Below are positions 1 through 7,600 of a DNA stretch of 9,162 bases, one piece after another. Both the position numbers and the translations under genes were made by a program. The stretch spans positions 1 to 9,162 of the forward strand of contig JAOUFL010000088.1 of assembly GCA_029858245.1 (NCBI GenBank), written 5' to 3'. Position 1 is the stretch's first letter, and each line of letters opens with the position of its first letter. Under the pieces are notes generated by a model. It searched no databases. It was not told the DNA's origin and was given only the letters and a program-made list of their open reading frames with translations. Origin of the DNA: Candidatus Zixiibacteriota bacterium (GTDB lineage Bacteria > Zixibacteria > MSB-5A5 > RBG-16-43-9).

Positions 1-2127
1 GCTGAGTTCAAGCCCTTTAGAGCAGAAGCTGATGCCTTTGTCAAAATCCCCAGAAATTCTATACTGCTCGGTTAATTTTTTTAAAAGGTCAATTTTCGAT
101 AAGCCAGTTTTATCAATTTCTGTATCAAACAGGCTAATAGCATTTTCGTAATGACTGATTGCCTTGCTATGGTCGTTCTCCTTCCCTGCCATATCCCCGG
201 CCAAGAAGGAATATTTAAAAGCATGAACATTATTCCCTGCTTTAAGGTAATGAAAGGCTAACTCGTCAAAGACTTCTTCAAGTTTACTACAGTAATTCTT
301 CTCAATGTTTTTCCCCCAGTGCTCATGCAGGGATTTCTTCTTATTTTCGTCAAGGTGATTGTAAATCCAGTTTCTAACTAATCCGTTTACAAAAATCAAA
401 TCCTTTTCAGAAGAGTTTGTCGGTGTTTTTAAAAACTTTTGTTGAAGTAGTTCACCCAAACACTCTTTTATCTTTTCCCTGCTTAGATTTGAAACCTGAG
501 TTAAAAGCTCAATTACCAAGCCCTTTTCTGATACTGAAGCTGTTTCTAAAAGACTCAGGCTTTGAGGATTTAAATGACTTAAATTTCTTTTTAGTTGAGA
601 TTCATAATATTCTGGTAATTTAATCTTCTGAAATCCCCCAAGATTTATTTGCCAGAGCTTATTAGTTCTGGTCAAATAGCCCTGCTCTAACAGAGAAGTT
701 AATACCCAGTTAATAAAAAAAGGGCTGCCCCCTGATGCTTCATAAATTAATTCTCCAGCCTTATTTTCACCATATTTCCAGTTGAAACTTGAGCTTATAA
801 ATCTTTTAGTTTCCTCCATGGTCAGGGGATTAAGAGTTATCTTACAGAGATTCTCCTTTAATTGTGATTCGGCATTTGATTCTATTTGAAGTGCTTTATT
901 CTCTTTCCCTGAAAGAGAGTAATCATCTTCCAAGCCTAAGCATATGAGGATCCTGTTTTCTTTTAACTGGTTTGACCATTTGAGAAAAAGGTCTACTTCT
1001 TCTAAAGAGAGGTGTTGAAAATCATCTGAAACTATTAGGGAGGGAAGGGATTCTGTTACTATCTTCTGGAGTTTAGAAAGAGGAATTTTGTTTGTGTTTA
1101 AAGTATCTCTCCAGATTATTTTGTCTCTATTGAGCTGGGTAAATATTTTTAATTCTTTCAGGAGCCTTGTCTTACCAATACCGAACTCCCCCTGGATTAA
1201 TATAGTTCTGGATTCTCCGTCCTTTGCCTTTTTTAAATTTTCTTTCAAAACAGAAAGCTCATCATACCGTCCAATAAAAGGAGCTGAGGATAACAGGCTC
1301 TTGCCTAGAATCATATCATTTTCTTCTGGAGATATCTCGATAAGCTCTTTCAAGTCATCCATGACCTCTTGTGCTGAATAGTATCTATCAATAGGGTCTT
1401 TTTTGAGCAACTTAAGAACTATATCTTTCAAGGTTTCTGCTATTTCAATGTTTTTATTAAATTCGGGTTCCTGATCTAAGTGGGCTTTGGCTAAGTCCAT
1501 CAAGTCCTTCTCCTTAAAAGGTATGTTCCCTGTTATAGCCTCATAGATCATTACACCAAGAGAATAAAGGTCGACCTGATGATTGTACTCCTCCCCGCGG
1601 ATTATTTCCGGGGCAAGATAGGGAAGTGACCCTTTCCATTGTGCAGAATCAATGGTTTTCCCAAATTCAGCAAAACCAAAATCGGTGAACTTCACTTTTG
1701 GTTTTTCATCCCGTTCTGAAGTAATCAAAACATTGGAAGGTTTGAGATCGCCGTGGATTATACCTTTGTAGTGCAGGAATTCTAAGGTCTGGAATATCTG
1801 AAGTAGAACAGAATAGAATCTCTGGTGATCCGGTTCAAATGAAAAGGATTTGAAATCCTTCCCCTCAATGTACTCCATGGAAAAGCAAGGTTCAGCTTTT
1901 GAGGTATTATCAAAGTCATAGACCTGTACGATATTAGGATGGCGGATATTACTCAGAAGCAGAAATTCCCTTTTAAACCTTTCAATATATTCAGGTTCCA
2001 AGCATGAAAGAATTTTTAAGGCAACTATTCTCTTGTCAAAGTTCAAAACCTTATAAACAGAAGCTATGCCACCTGAGCCTATTTTTTCTATTAAATGATA
2101 TCCTGCGGATTCGATCGAATCTAACAT
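1..2127 (-). CDS. Ser/Thr protein kinase - AAA ATPase - TPR fusion (C-terminus cut by window edge)
   Basis: A cytoplasmic signalling kinase expected to phosphorylate Ser/Thr residues. The frame is open from ATG at 2127 to base 1 (709 codons, no stop), so the C-terminus is missing. The start is fixed by an in-frame TAA at 2142-2140; no clear Shine-Dalgarno is visible. Residues about 10-265 are a full Hanks kinase: Gly-rich loop GSGGIASVY (17-25), Lys38 in ALKIL, Glu54, HGDLKPSN (125-132, catalytic Asp127, Asn132), DFG at 149-151, APE at 172-174 and DLYSLG at 186-191. Then comes an ATPase module: FIGRYDEL (from 284), Walker A GEFGIGKT (313-320) and Walker B-like LIVSDDF ending at 370. A winged-helix-like stretch and TPR-like helices follow (about 640-709). 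This architecture resembles PknK/MalT-type and COG3899-type kinases, which usually exceed 1000 residues. The catalytic loop reads HGD, not HRD (non-RD). Family call is firm; the target is unknown. Confidence 0.93.
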   Translation of the reverse strand, partial: MLDSIESAGYHLIEKIGSGGIASVYKVLNFDKRIVALKILSCLEPEYIERFKREFLLLSNIRHPNIVQVYDFDNTSKAEPCFSMEYIEGKDFKSFSFEPDHQRFYSVLLQIFQTLEFLHYKGIIHGDLKPSNVLITSERDEKPKVKFTDFGFAEFGKTIDSAQWKGSLPYLAPEIIRGEEYNHQVDLYSLGVMIYEAITGNIPFKEKDLMDLAKAHLDQEPEFNKNIEIAETLKDIVLKLLKKDPIDRYYSAQEVMDDLKELIEISPEENDMILGKSLLSSAPFIGRYDELSVLKENLKKAKDGESRTILIQGEFGIGKTRLLKELKIFTQLNRDKIIWRDTLNTNKIPLSKLQKIVTESLPSLIVSDDFQHLSLEEVDLFLKWSNQLKENRILICLGLEDDYSLSGKENKALQIESNAESQLKENLCKITLNPLTMEETKRFISSSFNWKYGENKAGELIYEASGGSPFFINWVLTSLLEQGYLTRTNKLWQINLGGFQKIKLPEYYESQLKRNLSHLNPQSLSLLETASVSEKGLVIELLTQVSNLSREKIKECLGELLQQKFLKTPTNSSEKDLIFVNGLVRNWIYNHLDENKKKSLHEHWGKNIEKNYCSKLEEVFDELAFHYLKAGNNVHAFKYSFLAGDMAGKENDHSKAISHYENAISLFDTEIDKTGLSKIDLLKKLTEQYRISGDFDKGISFCSKGLELS

Positions 2128-2486
2128 AAATTTTACTGCTTATACAAAATATAATATGTACTTATTTATTTTCTATTACCAAAGCTACTACCTCGTTTTA
2201 AAATAAGAACTTAGGGTCATCTTTATTTGCCCTTTTGTTAGAATCATTTATAACATAATTAATATACAGCACATTTAGTTATATATCAATCTTTTTATAC
2301 AAAAAAAGATAGTAATGAAGACTAAAGTGGTTTGCTAAGCGTAGAATTAAATAATTCTTTTAAATATCAGTATATATTATATAAGAGCTATATGGTTATC
2401 ATTTCCGGTCGGTTAATATGAATTTTCATTTGAAAACAGTAATTATTAATAAGGGGAAATCGACTCCTGATTCAATATAATTCAAG
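2128..2486. promoter_or_regulatory. AT-rich divergent intergenic region
   Basis: This 359-bp stretch lies between the divergent starts of the kinase and the SBBP-dockerin gene, so it must carry both promoters. It is strongly AT-rich and has no plausible ORF. A perfect 7-bp dyad, AGAATTA-AA-TAATTCT, lies at 2343-2358. It abuts a possible plus-strand promoter, TTCTTT (2355-2360) - 17 nt - TATATA (2378-2383), so it could be an operator. A second dyad, ATCTTTTT-ATACAA-AAAAAGAT, lies at 2289-2310. On the minus strand, AT-rich TATTAT-like boxes occur about 15-30 bases upstream of the kinase ATG. In DNA this AT-rich such matches arise easily by chance, so individual sites are weak. Confidence 0.4.
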
Positions 2487-4004
2487 ATGTTTGTTACAAA
2501 AGTAATTTTTGCATTTTTCCTCACTTTCTTTTTTGCCCTGCCTTTATTCGCCCAGTCAGTTGATACTGCCTGGGTTAGAAGGTATAATGGTACTGCTAAC
2601 CGAAATGATAAAGTAACTGATTTAACTGTGGACGGTAAGGATAATATTTATATAACAGGATACAGCGATCAAGATATAAATGAAACCACTAATAGTGATT
2701 TTTTGACCATAAAGTACTTCCCGGACGGAGATACAGCCTGGGTAAGAAGGTATCCTGGCACAGCGGATTTAGATGACTATGCAGAGGCTATAGCGGTGGA
2801 TGAATATGGTAACGTGTATGTCACTGGTGCAACTGGACTTGGTTCGGACTCCGGGGTATATGGTGATTTTGTCACAATAAAATATCTACCTGACGGGGAT
2901 ACTGCCTGGGTGAGGGTATTTTATGGAGAAGAAAAAGATATGAATCTTTCTGCTAATGCTGTAGAAGTGGATGATTCAGGCTATGTTTATGTAACCGGGA
3001 CTCTTATGACTTTAAAGTATGATAGTTACGGGAACTGCTTATGGATCAGAATGTATGATTTTGTGGGAAAAGATTTAAAAGTGGATAATTTTGGCAATCT
3101 CTATATAACTGGTTATAAAAAAGAGAGTGGAGCGCAATATGACTACGTGAGCATAAAATATAATCCTGATGGGGATACTGTTTGGGTAAGAACATATAAT
3201 GGCCCTGGAAATGGTGATGATAAAGCTTATGCTATAGCTGTTGATCGTTCGGGTAATGTTTATGTCACTGGAATGAGCTTTGGAAGAGGAGTATCCTATG
3301 ACTATGCTACTATAAAGTATTATGCTAACGGAGAGACTGATTGGGTAAGGAGATATAACGGATTAGATAATGAATGGGACCAGGCCACCTCGATGGTTCT
3401 GGATCATTCAGGCAATGTCTATATTACAGGTTTCAGCTGGGGGTCTGAAACATCCCATGATTACCTTACAATAAAATACCGACCGAATGGAGATTCTGTA
3501 TGGACAAGAAGGTACAATGGTTTTAAAAATTCCTCTGACAGAGCCTGGGCAATAACCATAGATAACTCAGACAATATATTTGTAACAGGATATAGCCCAG
3601 ATAGTCTTACCTATGGTGATTATGCTACTATCGGATATGATTCATATGGAACCAAACTCTGGGAAAAAAGATACAACGGTCCGGGAAATTCCTCTGATCA
3701 TGCATCTGCTTTATCTGTGGATAATTCAGGTAACTTATATGTAAGTGGATGGTCATCGGGGAATGGAACTTCCTTCGATTATGCTACCCTGAAATATGTG
3801 CAGTTTATTCGGGGAGATGTAAATGAAGATGGTTACTTATCAGTGCTGGATGTAATATGCCTTATAGACTATCTTTTTAAATCAGGTCCTGCGCCTGAAC
3901 CACTTCAGTCTGGTGATATAAATTGTAGTGGAAGAGTAAGTCTCTCAGATATAGTTTATCTTATTTCTTATCTTTTAAAGATTGGTCCTCTACCCTGTAA
4001 ATGA
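2487..4004 (+). CDS. Secreted SBBP-repeat beta-propeller protein with C-terminal dockerin
   Basis: Exported 505-residue protein. Residues 1-22 form a clear signal peptide (Lys5, hydrophobic core rich in F and L, ending in LPLFA, likely cut before Gln23). Residues 26-439 are eight SBBP-type repeats (DYATIKYxxxGDTxWVRRYNG ... GNVYVTG) marked by Trp29, 85, 141, 186, 233, 286, 339 and 392. The last DYATLKY strand (about 430-437) would complete the first blade, giving a closed eight-bladed propeller. Residues about 442-505 are a type I dockerin with two Ca-binding loops: Asp444-Val-Asn-Glu-Asp-Gly to Asp455, and Asp477-Ile-Asn-Cys-Ser-Gly to Asp488, the second with Ser at loop position 5. The start is supported by the signal peptide and an in-frame TAA at 2478-2480. 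The nearest purine-rich box (AAGGGG, 2451-2456) is about 30 bases away, too far for normal use. No enzymatic motif is visible; a binding or structural surface role is inferred. Confidence 0.92.
   Translation: MFVTKVIFAFFLTFFFALPLFAQSVDTAWVRRYNGTANRNDKVTDLTVDGKDNIYITGYSDQDINETTNSDFLTIKYFPDGDTAWVRRYPGTADLDDYAEAIAVDEYGNVYVTGATGLGSDSGVYGDFVTIKYLPDGDTAWVRVFYGEEKDMNLSANAVEVDDSGYVYVTGTLMTLKYDSYGNCLWIRMYDFVGKDLKVDNFGNLYITGYKKESGAQYDYVSIKYNPDGDTVWVRTYNGPGNGDDKAYAIAVDRSGNVYVTGMSFGRGVSYDYATIKYYANGETDWVRRYNGLDNEWDQATSMVLDHSGNVYITGFSWGSETSHDYLTIKYRPNGDSVWTRRYNGFKNSSDRAWAITIDNSDNIFVTGYSPDSLTYGDYATIGYDSYGTKLWEKRYNGPGNSSDHASALSVDNSGNLYVSGWSSGNGTSFDYATLKYVQFIRGDVNEDGYLSVLDVICLIDYLFKSGPAPEPLQSGDINCSGRVSLSDIVYLISYLLKIGPLPCK
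2562..3803 (+). repeat. Eight in-gene SBBP propeller repeats
   Basis: Protein-level tandem repeats inside the SBBP gene. Measured Trp to Trp the units are 56, 56, 45, 47, 53, 53 and 53 codons. The two short ones are the third and fourth; around residues 172-210 the usual loop before the NLYITG strand is missing. The units are diverged at the DNA level (different synonymous codons), which points to an old expansion rather than recent slippage. Confidence 0.85.
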
Positions 4005-4151
4005 TAAAAGTTTTATGAAAACAGTCAGATACTTGTTACTTTAGATTTAAATGTTTTTACGGTTTTACAACTTAAGCATTTCATTCTGAACAGATTGATA
4101 GAGGAAGGGTTAGATAATAAGAAATCTTGGTTTGGGATTGGTATTTTTCTC

Positions 4152-4180
4152 TTGACAAATTTCTATATTTGTATTATTTT
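4152..4180 (+). promoter_or_regulatory. Possible sigma-70-type promoter
   Basis: TTGACA at 4152-4157 is a perfect -35 match, followed after 17 bases by TATTTT (4175-4180). TATTAT at 4172-4177 is a better -10 hexamer but leaves only 14 bases of spacing. TATATTTG at 4164-4171 also fits the Bacteroidetes TAnnTTTG box, though without a TTTG about 19 bases upstream. If real, it would give the gene at 4607 a leader of roughly 420 bases. The weak -10 keeps this tentative. Confidence 0.3.
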
Positions 4181-4209
4181 TTAGTTGTGAAAGAAGGAGA
4201 CGGGGAGAT

Positions 4210-4239
4210 GGAGAGGAAGTAAATCCTCACCCCATTTTT
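4210..4239 (+). terminator. Weak terminator-like hairpin with T5 tract
   Basis: GG-A-GAGGA (4210-4217) pairs with TCCTC-A-CC (4224-4231): seven pairs with one A-A mismatch and an AGTAAA loop, followed by CCA and five T (4235-4239). It lies about 205 bases past the SBBP gene's stop and could end that transcript. However, it also lies just downstream of the possible promoter at 4152-4180, where it would act as an attenuator. The stem is short. Confidence 0.3.
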
Positions 4240-4293
4240 AGTGTTAAGATTGCTTTCCTTCCATATACCACAAATACTCAATATAATGGTTTT

Positions 4294-4320
4294 CTTCGTC
4301 CTGATTTTATCAGGCTGAAG
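4294..4320. repeat. Imperfect hairpin CTTC-gt-CCTGAT / ATCAGG-ct-GAAG
   Basis: CCTGAT (4300-4305) and ATCAGG (4309-4314) pair around a TTT loop. After a two-base mismatch, CTTC (4294-4297) pairs with GAAG (4317-4320), extended by one T:A pair. No T-run follows on the plus strand, so it is not a classical terminator. Function unknown. Confidence 0.45.
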
Positions 4321-4421
4321 AGTGGTTGGTTTGTTGCTTACTTAAAAATACAAAGCCAATTTCATTAGAGTGGTATTGGTAGTTATAGTGTCTTATATTT
4401 TTTTGCATTTTGGGAAAATCA

Positions 4422-4477
4422 GCTTAAACGATCTTAATGTTTATGAGGGGTAGTAAAGTTCAATGGATCGTTTAAGC
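4422..4477 (+). repeat. Perfect 12-bp inverted repeat in leader, 32-nt spacer
   Basis: GCTTAAACGATC (4422-4433) is exactly complementary to GATCGTTTAAGC (4466-4477), with a 32-base spacer. The right arm ends three bases before a GAAGGAGG box (4481-4488). As RNA this would be a stable stem with a large loop; as DNA the arms could be a pair of protein-binding half-sites. It is followed by A-rich rather than T-rich sequence, so it is not a terminator. Confidence 0.65.
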
Positions 4478-4525
4478 AAAGAAGGAGGTAAGATTTTTAT
4501 AGATGTGATTTTTTAGATCCCGTAT

Positions 4526-4565
4526 AAAGGAGGTGGTTTTGCTTCCGACAGATAAACTATCATAA
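4526..4565 (+). promoter_or_regulatory. SD-like box with possible 8-codon leader ORF
   Basis: AAAGGAGG at 4526-4533 is a near-perfect Shine-Dalgarno, but no long gene follows it. Five bases after the GGAGG, TTG at 4539 opens a frame reading MLPTDKLS and stops at TAA (4563-4565). It could be a leader peptide, a ribosome standby site or an accident. A similar GAAGGAGG box at 4481-4488 has only an ATG-TGA start-stop pair after it. Confidence 0.25.
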
Positions 4566-4570
4566 ACCAT

Positions 4571-4599
4571 TTAAGTATTTAATGTACTTAAGAAAGGAG
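4571..4599 (+). promoter_or_regulatory. Stem-loop abutting the ribosome binding site of the large dockerin gene
   Basis: TTAAGTA (4571-4577) pairs perfectly with TACTTAA (4585-4591) around a seven-base loop. It is followed immediately by GAAAGGAG (4592-4599), whose AGGAG sits seven bases before the ATG at 4607. The well-spaced box fixes the start. A hairpin just upstream of an exposed ribosome binding site is often linked to mRNA stability or translation control; that role here is inferred. Confidence 0.55.
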
Positions 4600-4606
4600 T
4601 AGAAAG

Positions 4607-7600
4607 ATGGCAAAAAGAGTTTTAGTCTTAACCTTAGGCTTGCTGTTGATACTGAGTCTAAGTATTTACGGAGCAAAGAAGCCGGTAGACAATAAGAAAT
4701 CGGAGCTGCGGGAATATGACTTACGGGATGGAAGTGAAGGATTTGTAAAAGCATCCACCATGGAGCCGAAGGTTTTATTACCCATTACAGGTGATACTGC
4801 CGGTTATACCTGGTATGACGTTTTCCATAATGCGACTGCCACACGCGAGGTAGTTTGGGACCCGAATTTAAATTTAACCCATGTAGGCTGGATGAATTTA
4901 GTAGAGGAGGGAGGTAATCGTTTCTGGTACTATAATTCCTGGGATCCCGTAGGCGGCTGGCTGGTAGCAGGAGGTATGCCTACTACCCCGGCAGTACAGA
5001 GGGGTGGTTTTGGCGGTATGGATATATTGCCGAATGGCAGAGAAGTTTTATATATGCATCGTACTGCCCCTGACCCTGGCAGATGGGCAAGCCAGATTGC
5101 CATAGAATCCAGTACCCCGGGATTAGGTGAGTTCGATCATTATGATTTACCGGATTCATTTGCCGGGTTCACCAAGGCAGGTCAATGGCCTTATGCAGGG
5201 ATTTCCAAGATAATGAGGGGAGATACAGCCTTTATTCATGTGACCTCTTCAGAGGGAGAGCTCAGCGGCAGCTATGATAAGCATATGGGTTATGTGCGCT
5301 GTTTTGAGGATCCAACCAGGAATGATACCCTGGTTTGCCAGTCACCAAACGGGTTGCTCCTTCCTATCAGAAAAGGTGTACGCTTATTCCCAAATAGTGT
5401 TGTGTATTACTGGGATCGTACCTATTTAGGAGAGGCTCCAGTAGCCACCTCACCTGTTTCTGAGAAAGTAGCCATAACCTACTGGAAGAGATATGCTGCT
5501 TCACAATACCAGAACAATCTGTATTATATAGAGTCCACCAACAACGGTGATGACTGGCTGTCAGCCGGTGAAATGATTTTCACCAAGCTGACCAGTTATG
5601 AAGGGACAGATTTCCAAGGTTATTGTGACCTTGCCATAGTCTACGATTACAATGATGAGCTGCATATAATGTGGACCACGGTTACTCCGGATAGCAGGGC
5701 GGATGTGACCTTATGGCACTGGAGTCCCTCGACCGGCATTCGCAAAGCAGGTTTTGCAATCACCGAAGACATGACGACAGTATCCTGGAGCGTTACCATA
5801 GCCAAATTCACCATGGGAATATATCCTGATTCCAATTATCTGTATTTTGTCTATACGAAGTATTCGGATGATGATATATCGGCAGCCGAGTATGGCAATG
5901 GAGACGTGTATGTAAAGGGCTCTACCAATTCAGGACTGACCTGGGGACCGGAAGTGAATATGACCAGCACCAATACAGATGGCTGTACTCCGCCGAACTG
6001 TATGAGCGAGATCAATGCTTCTGTGGGAGAGGTAGTGGGTGAATCGCTGCATGTGAAGTATGTAGTGGATAGAGATGCAGGATCAGGATCATCTGGCAAT
6101 AATGAGGGAGTTATAACCAACAACGAGGTTCGCTATTTAAGGTATCCGCGCCCCTCGATACCGGCGGTGGCACAGATAGCCTACACACCCGCTCAGTTGA
6201 ATGCTCCTTTTACCTGGGCAACCAATGGAGGAAACACTTCCGATACAATGACTTTTGATAACACCGGGACATCGACTTTATATGTGACTTTAAGCGGACC
6301 CAGCTGGCTGACCATTAGTCCTAATACTTTCAGCATAGCGGAGGCAGGAGCAGCCCAGGAAGTGTATTTAACTTTTAACGGAGCAACTTTTAGCGATACC
6401 ATCATAATTGACAGCATGATGATTGCCTCCAATAACGGGGTAAATGGATTAGTTTATAGTGATACAGACATGGTAGGCATACACTTTGTGGTAACAGATG
6501 AGTTTTACCGTGTAGAATATGACACCTGTGATTATTCACCCATTACTCAGGTATCCAACATGGGTACCCTGGGCAGCCAGGACTTTGATAGTGTAGGTAT
6601 GTTCTATAAGGGTAATAATTATCTGTTTGAGTTTACACCGGTATTTGTCACAGGCGATTTAGACGGTCTCGGACCGGTAGGCTTCACCTGGCTGCATCAG
6701 GGTCATAATGACTTTCTGCCGGAAGGCAATATAAGCTCAGCCAAGTATGATAATCTGGGAGTACAGGTATTTTACCAGAAGGCAGGGCTGGTATTTCCAC
6801 CGCGTCGCTCAGACCATAACTTATATCATTCCTGGTGGGGATACTGGACGAGGTATTCCAAGGTAATCCAGCTGCACCCGCAGATAATCCTGGTGTATGA
6901 CTGGTGGGTATGGAATGCACCGCCTGTGTGGTGGGATGATTTAGCCGGCTCAACGGATCCGCAGGGAGGATATTTTGGCATAGGCGCAGACTGGGACGTT
7001 CCGGCAGATGCTGCTGGCAGAAACAAGGGTGGATATGATGATGTTTTGAATTTGATCTGGCTGTATGCTGATACTACAGGTTTTGAGAAATTCTATGGAG
7101 GGTTCCTGTGGTTGAGGGATGGAGTGGATGGTGTTATCGACAGTACGGGCGGACCTTTTGGAGCACATGTGACCAACAACCAGACACAACTGTATCCGGA
7201 TAGAGGTTATGATGATGATTCACTGTACTACTTTATGTCCACCCCGGGTTATTCCATACAGCAGGATTCTTCGCAGGATATGAACATCATAATGAGCTTT
7301 GTGGAGGTACCGAATCCGACCCCGACAACGGTGGTGGAGCTGAGGTATGCTCTGCTGGTATCGGATAAGGGAGAAGACAGCCTGAAGTATGTTGCCAATA
7401 AGATGAAGCAAGCCAAGGCAGGAGATACGAACGGAGATGGTGGGGTAACAGTATCGGATGTAGTCTTTTTGATCAATGCTTTGTTCAAGGGTGGACCAGC
7501 ACCCTGGAAGGCATATGCTGATACGAATGGAGACGGCAGTATAACGGTATCGGATGTGGTCTACCTGATCAACGCTTTGTTCAAGGGCGGACCCAAGTCC

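Larger units (their letters stand above)
4005..4606. other. 602-bp gene-free gap with structured leader
   Basis: No ORF of credible length or composition is seen on either strand. The stretch holds a weak terminator-like hairpin (4210-4239), a possible promoter (4152-4180), an imperfect hairpin (4294-4320), a perfect 12-bp inverted repeat (4422-4477), two extra Shine-Dalgarno-like boxes (4481-4488 and 4526-4533), and a small hairpin directly before the true ribosome binding site (4571-4591). The right half is best read as a long 5' leader of the downstream dockerin gene. I recognise no known riboswitch class. Confidence 0.5.

Noticed and set aside
417..1381. Plus-strand open frames inside the kinase region (417-623, 1088-1381)
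   Set aside because: They are antisense to a continuous minus-strand frame with clear kinase and ATPase motifs, and their peptides resemble no protein I recognise.
1747..1755. Pseudokinase, based on HGD instead of HRD
   Set aside because: The catalytic Asp127, Asn132, DFG Asp149, Lys38 and Glu54 are all present, so activity is expected.
2562..3803. Periodic structure suggesting a CRISPR or DNA tandem repeat
   Set aside because: The period is that of protein repeats (45-56 codons) with diverged DNA, within a single open frame.
4503..4508. ATG-TGA start-stop pair after GAAGGAGG
   Set aside because: Encodes only Met, and the spacing to the box is 14 bases; noted as part of the leader but not called as a gene.
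4607..6130. Calling the N-terminal half a sialidase
   Set aside because: Two Asp-box-like motifs occur in many propellers; no arginine triad or other catalytic residues could be placed.
5647..7488. Minus-strand open frames under the large dockerin gene
   Set aside because: All are antisense shadows of a frame with a signal peptide, Asp boxes and dockerin; none has a ribosome binding site or recognisable motif.
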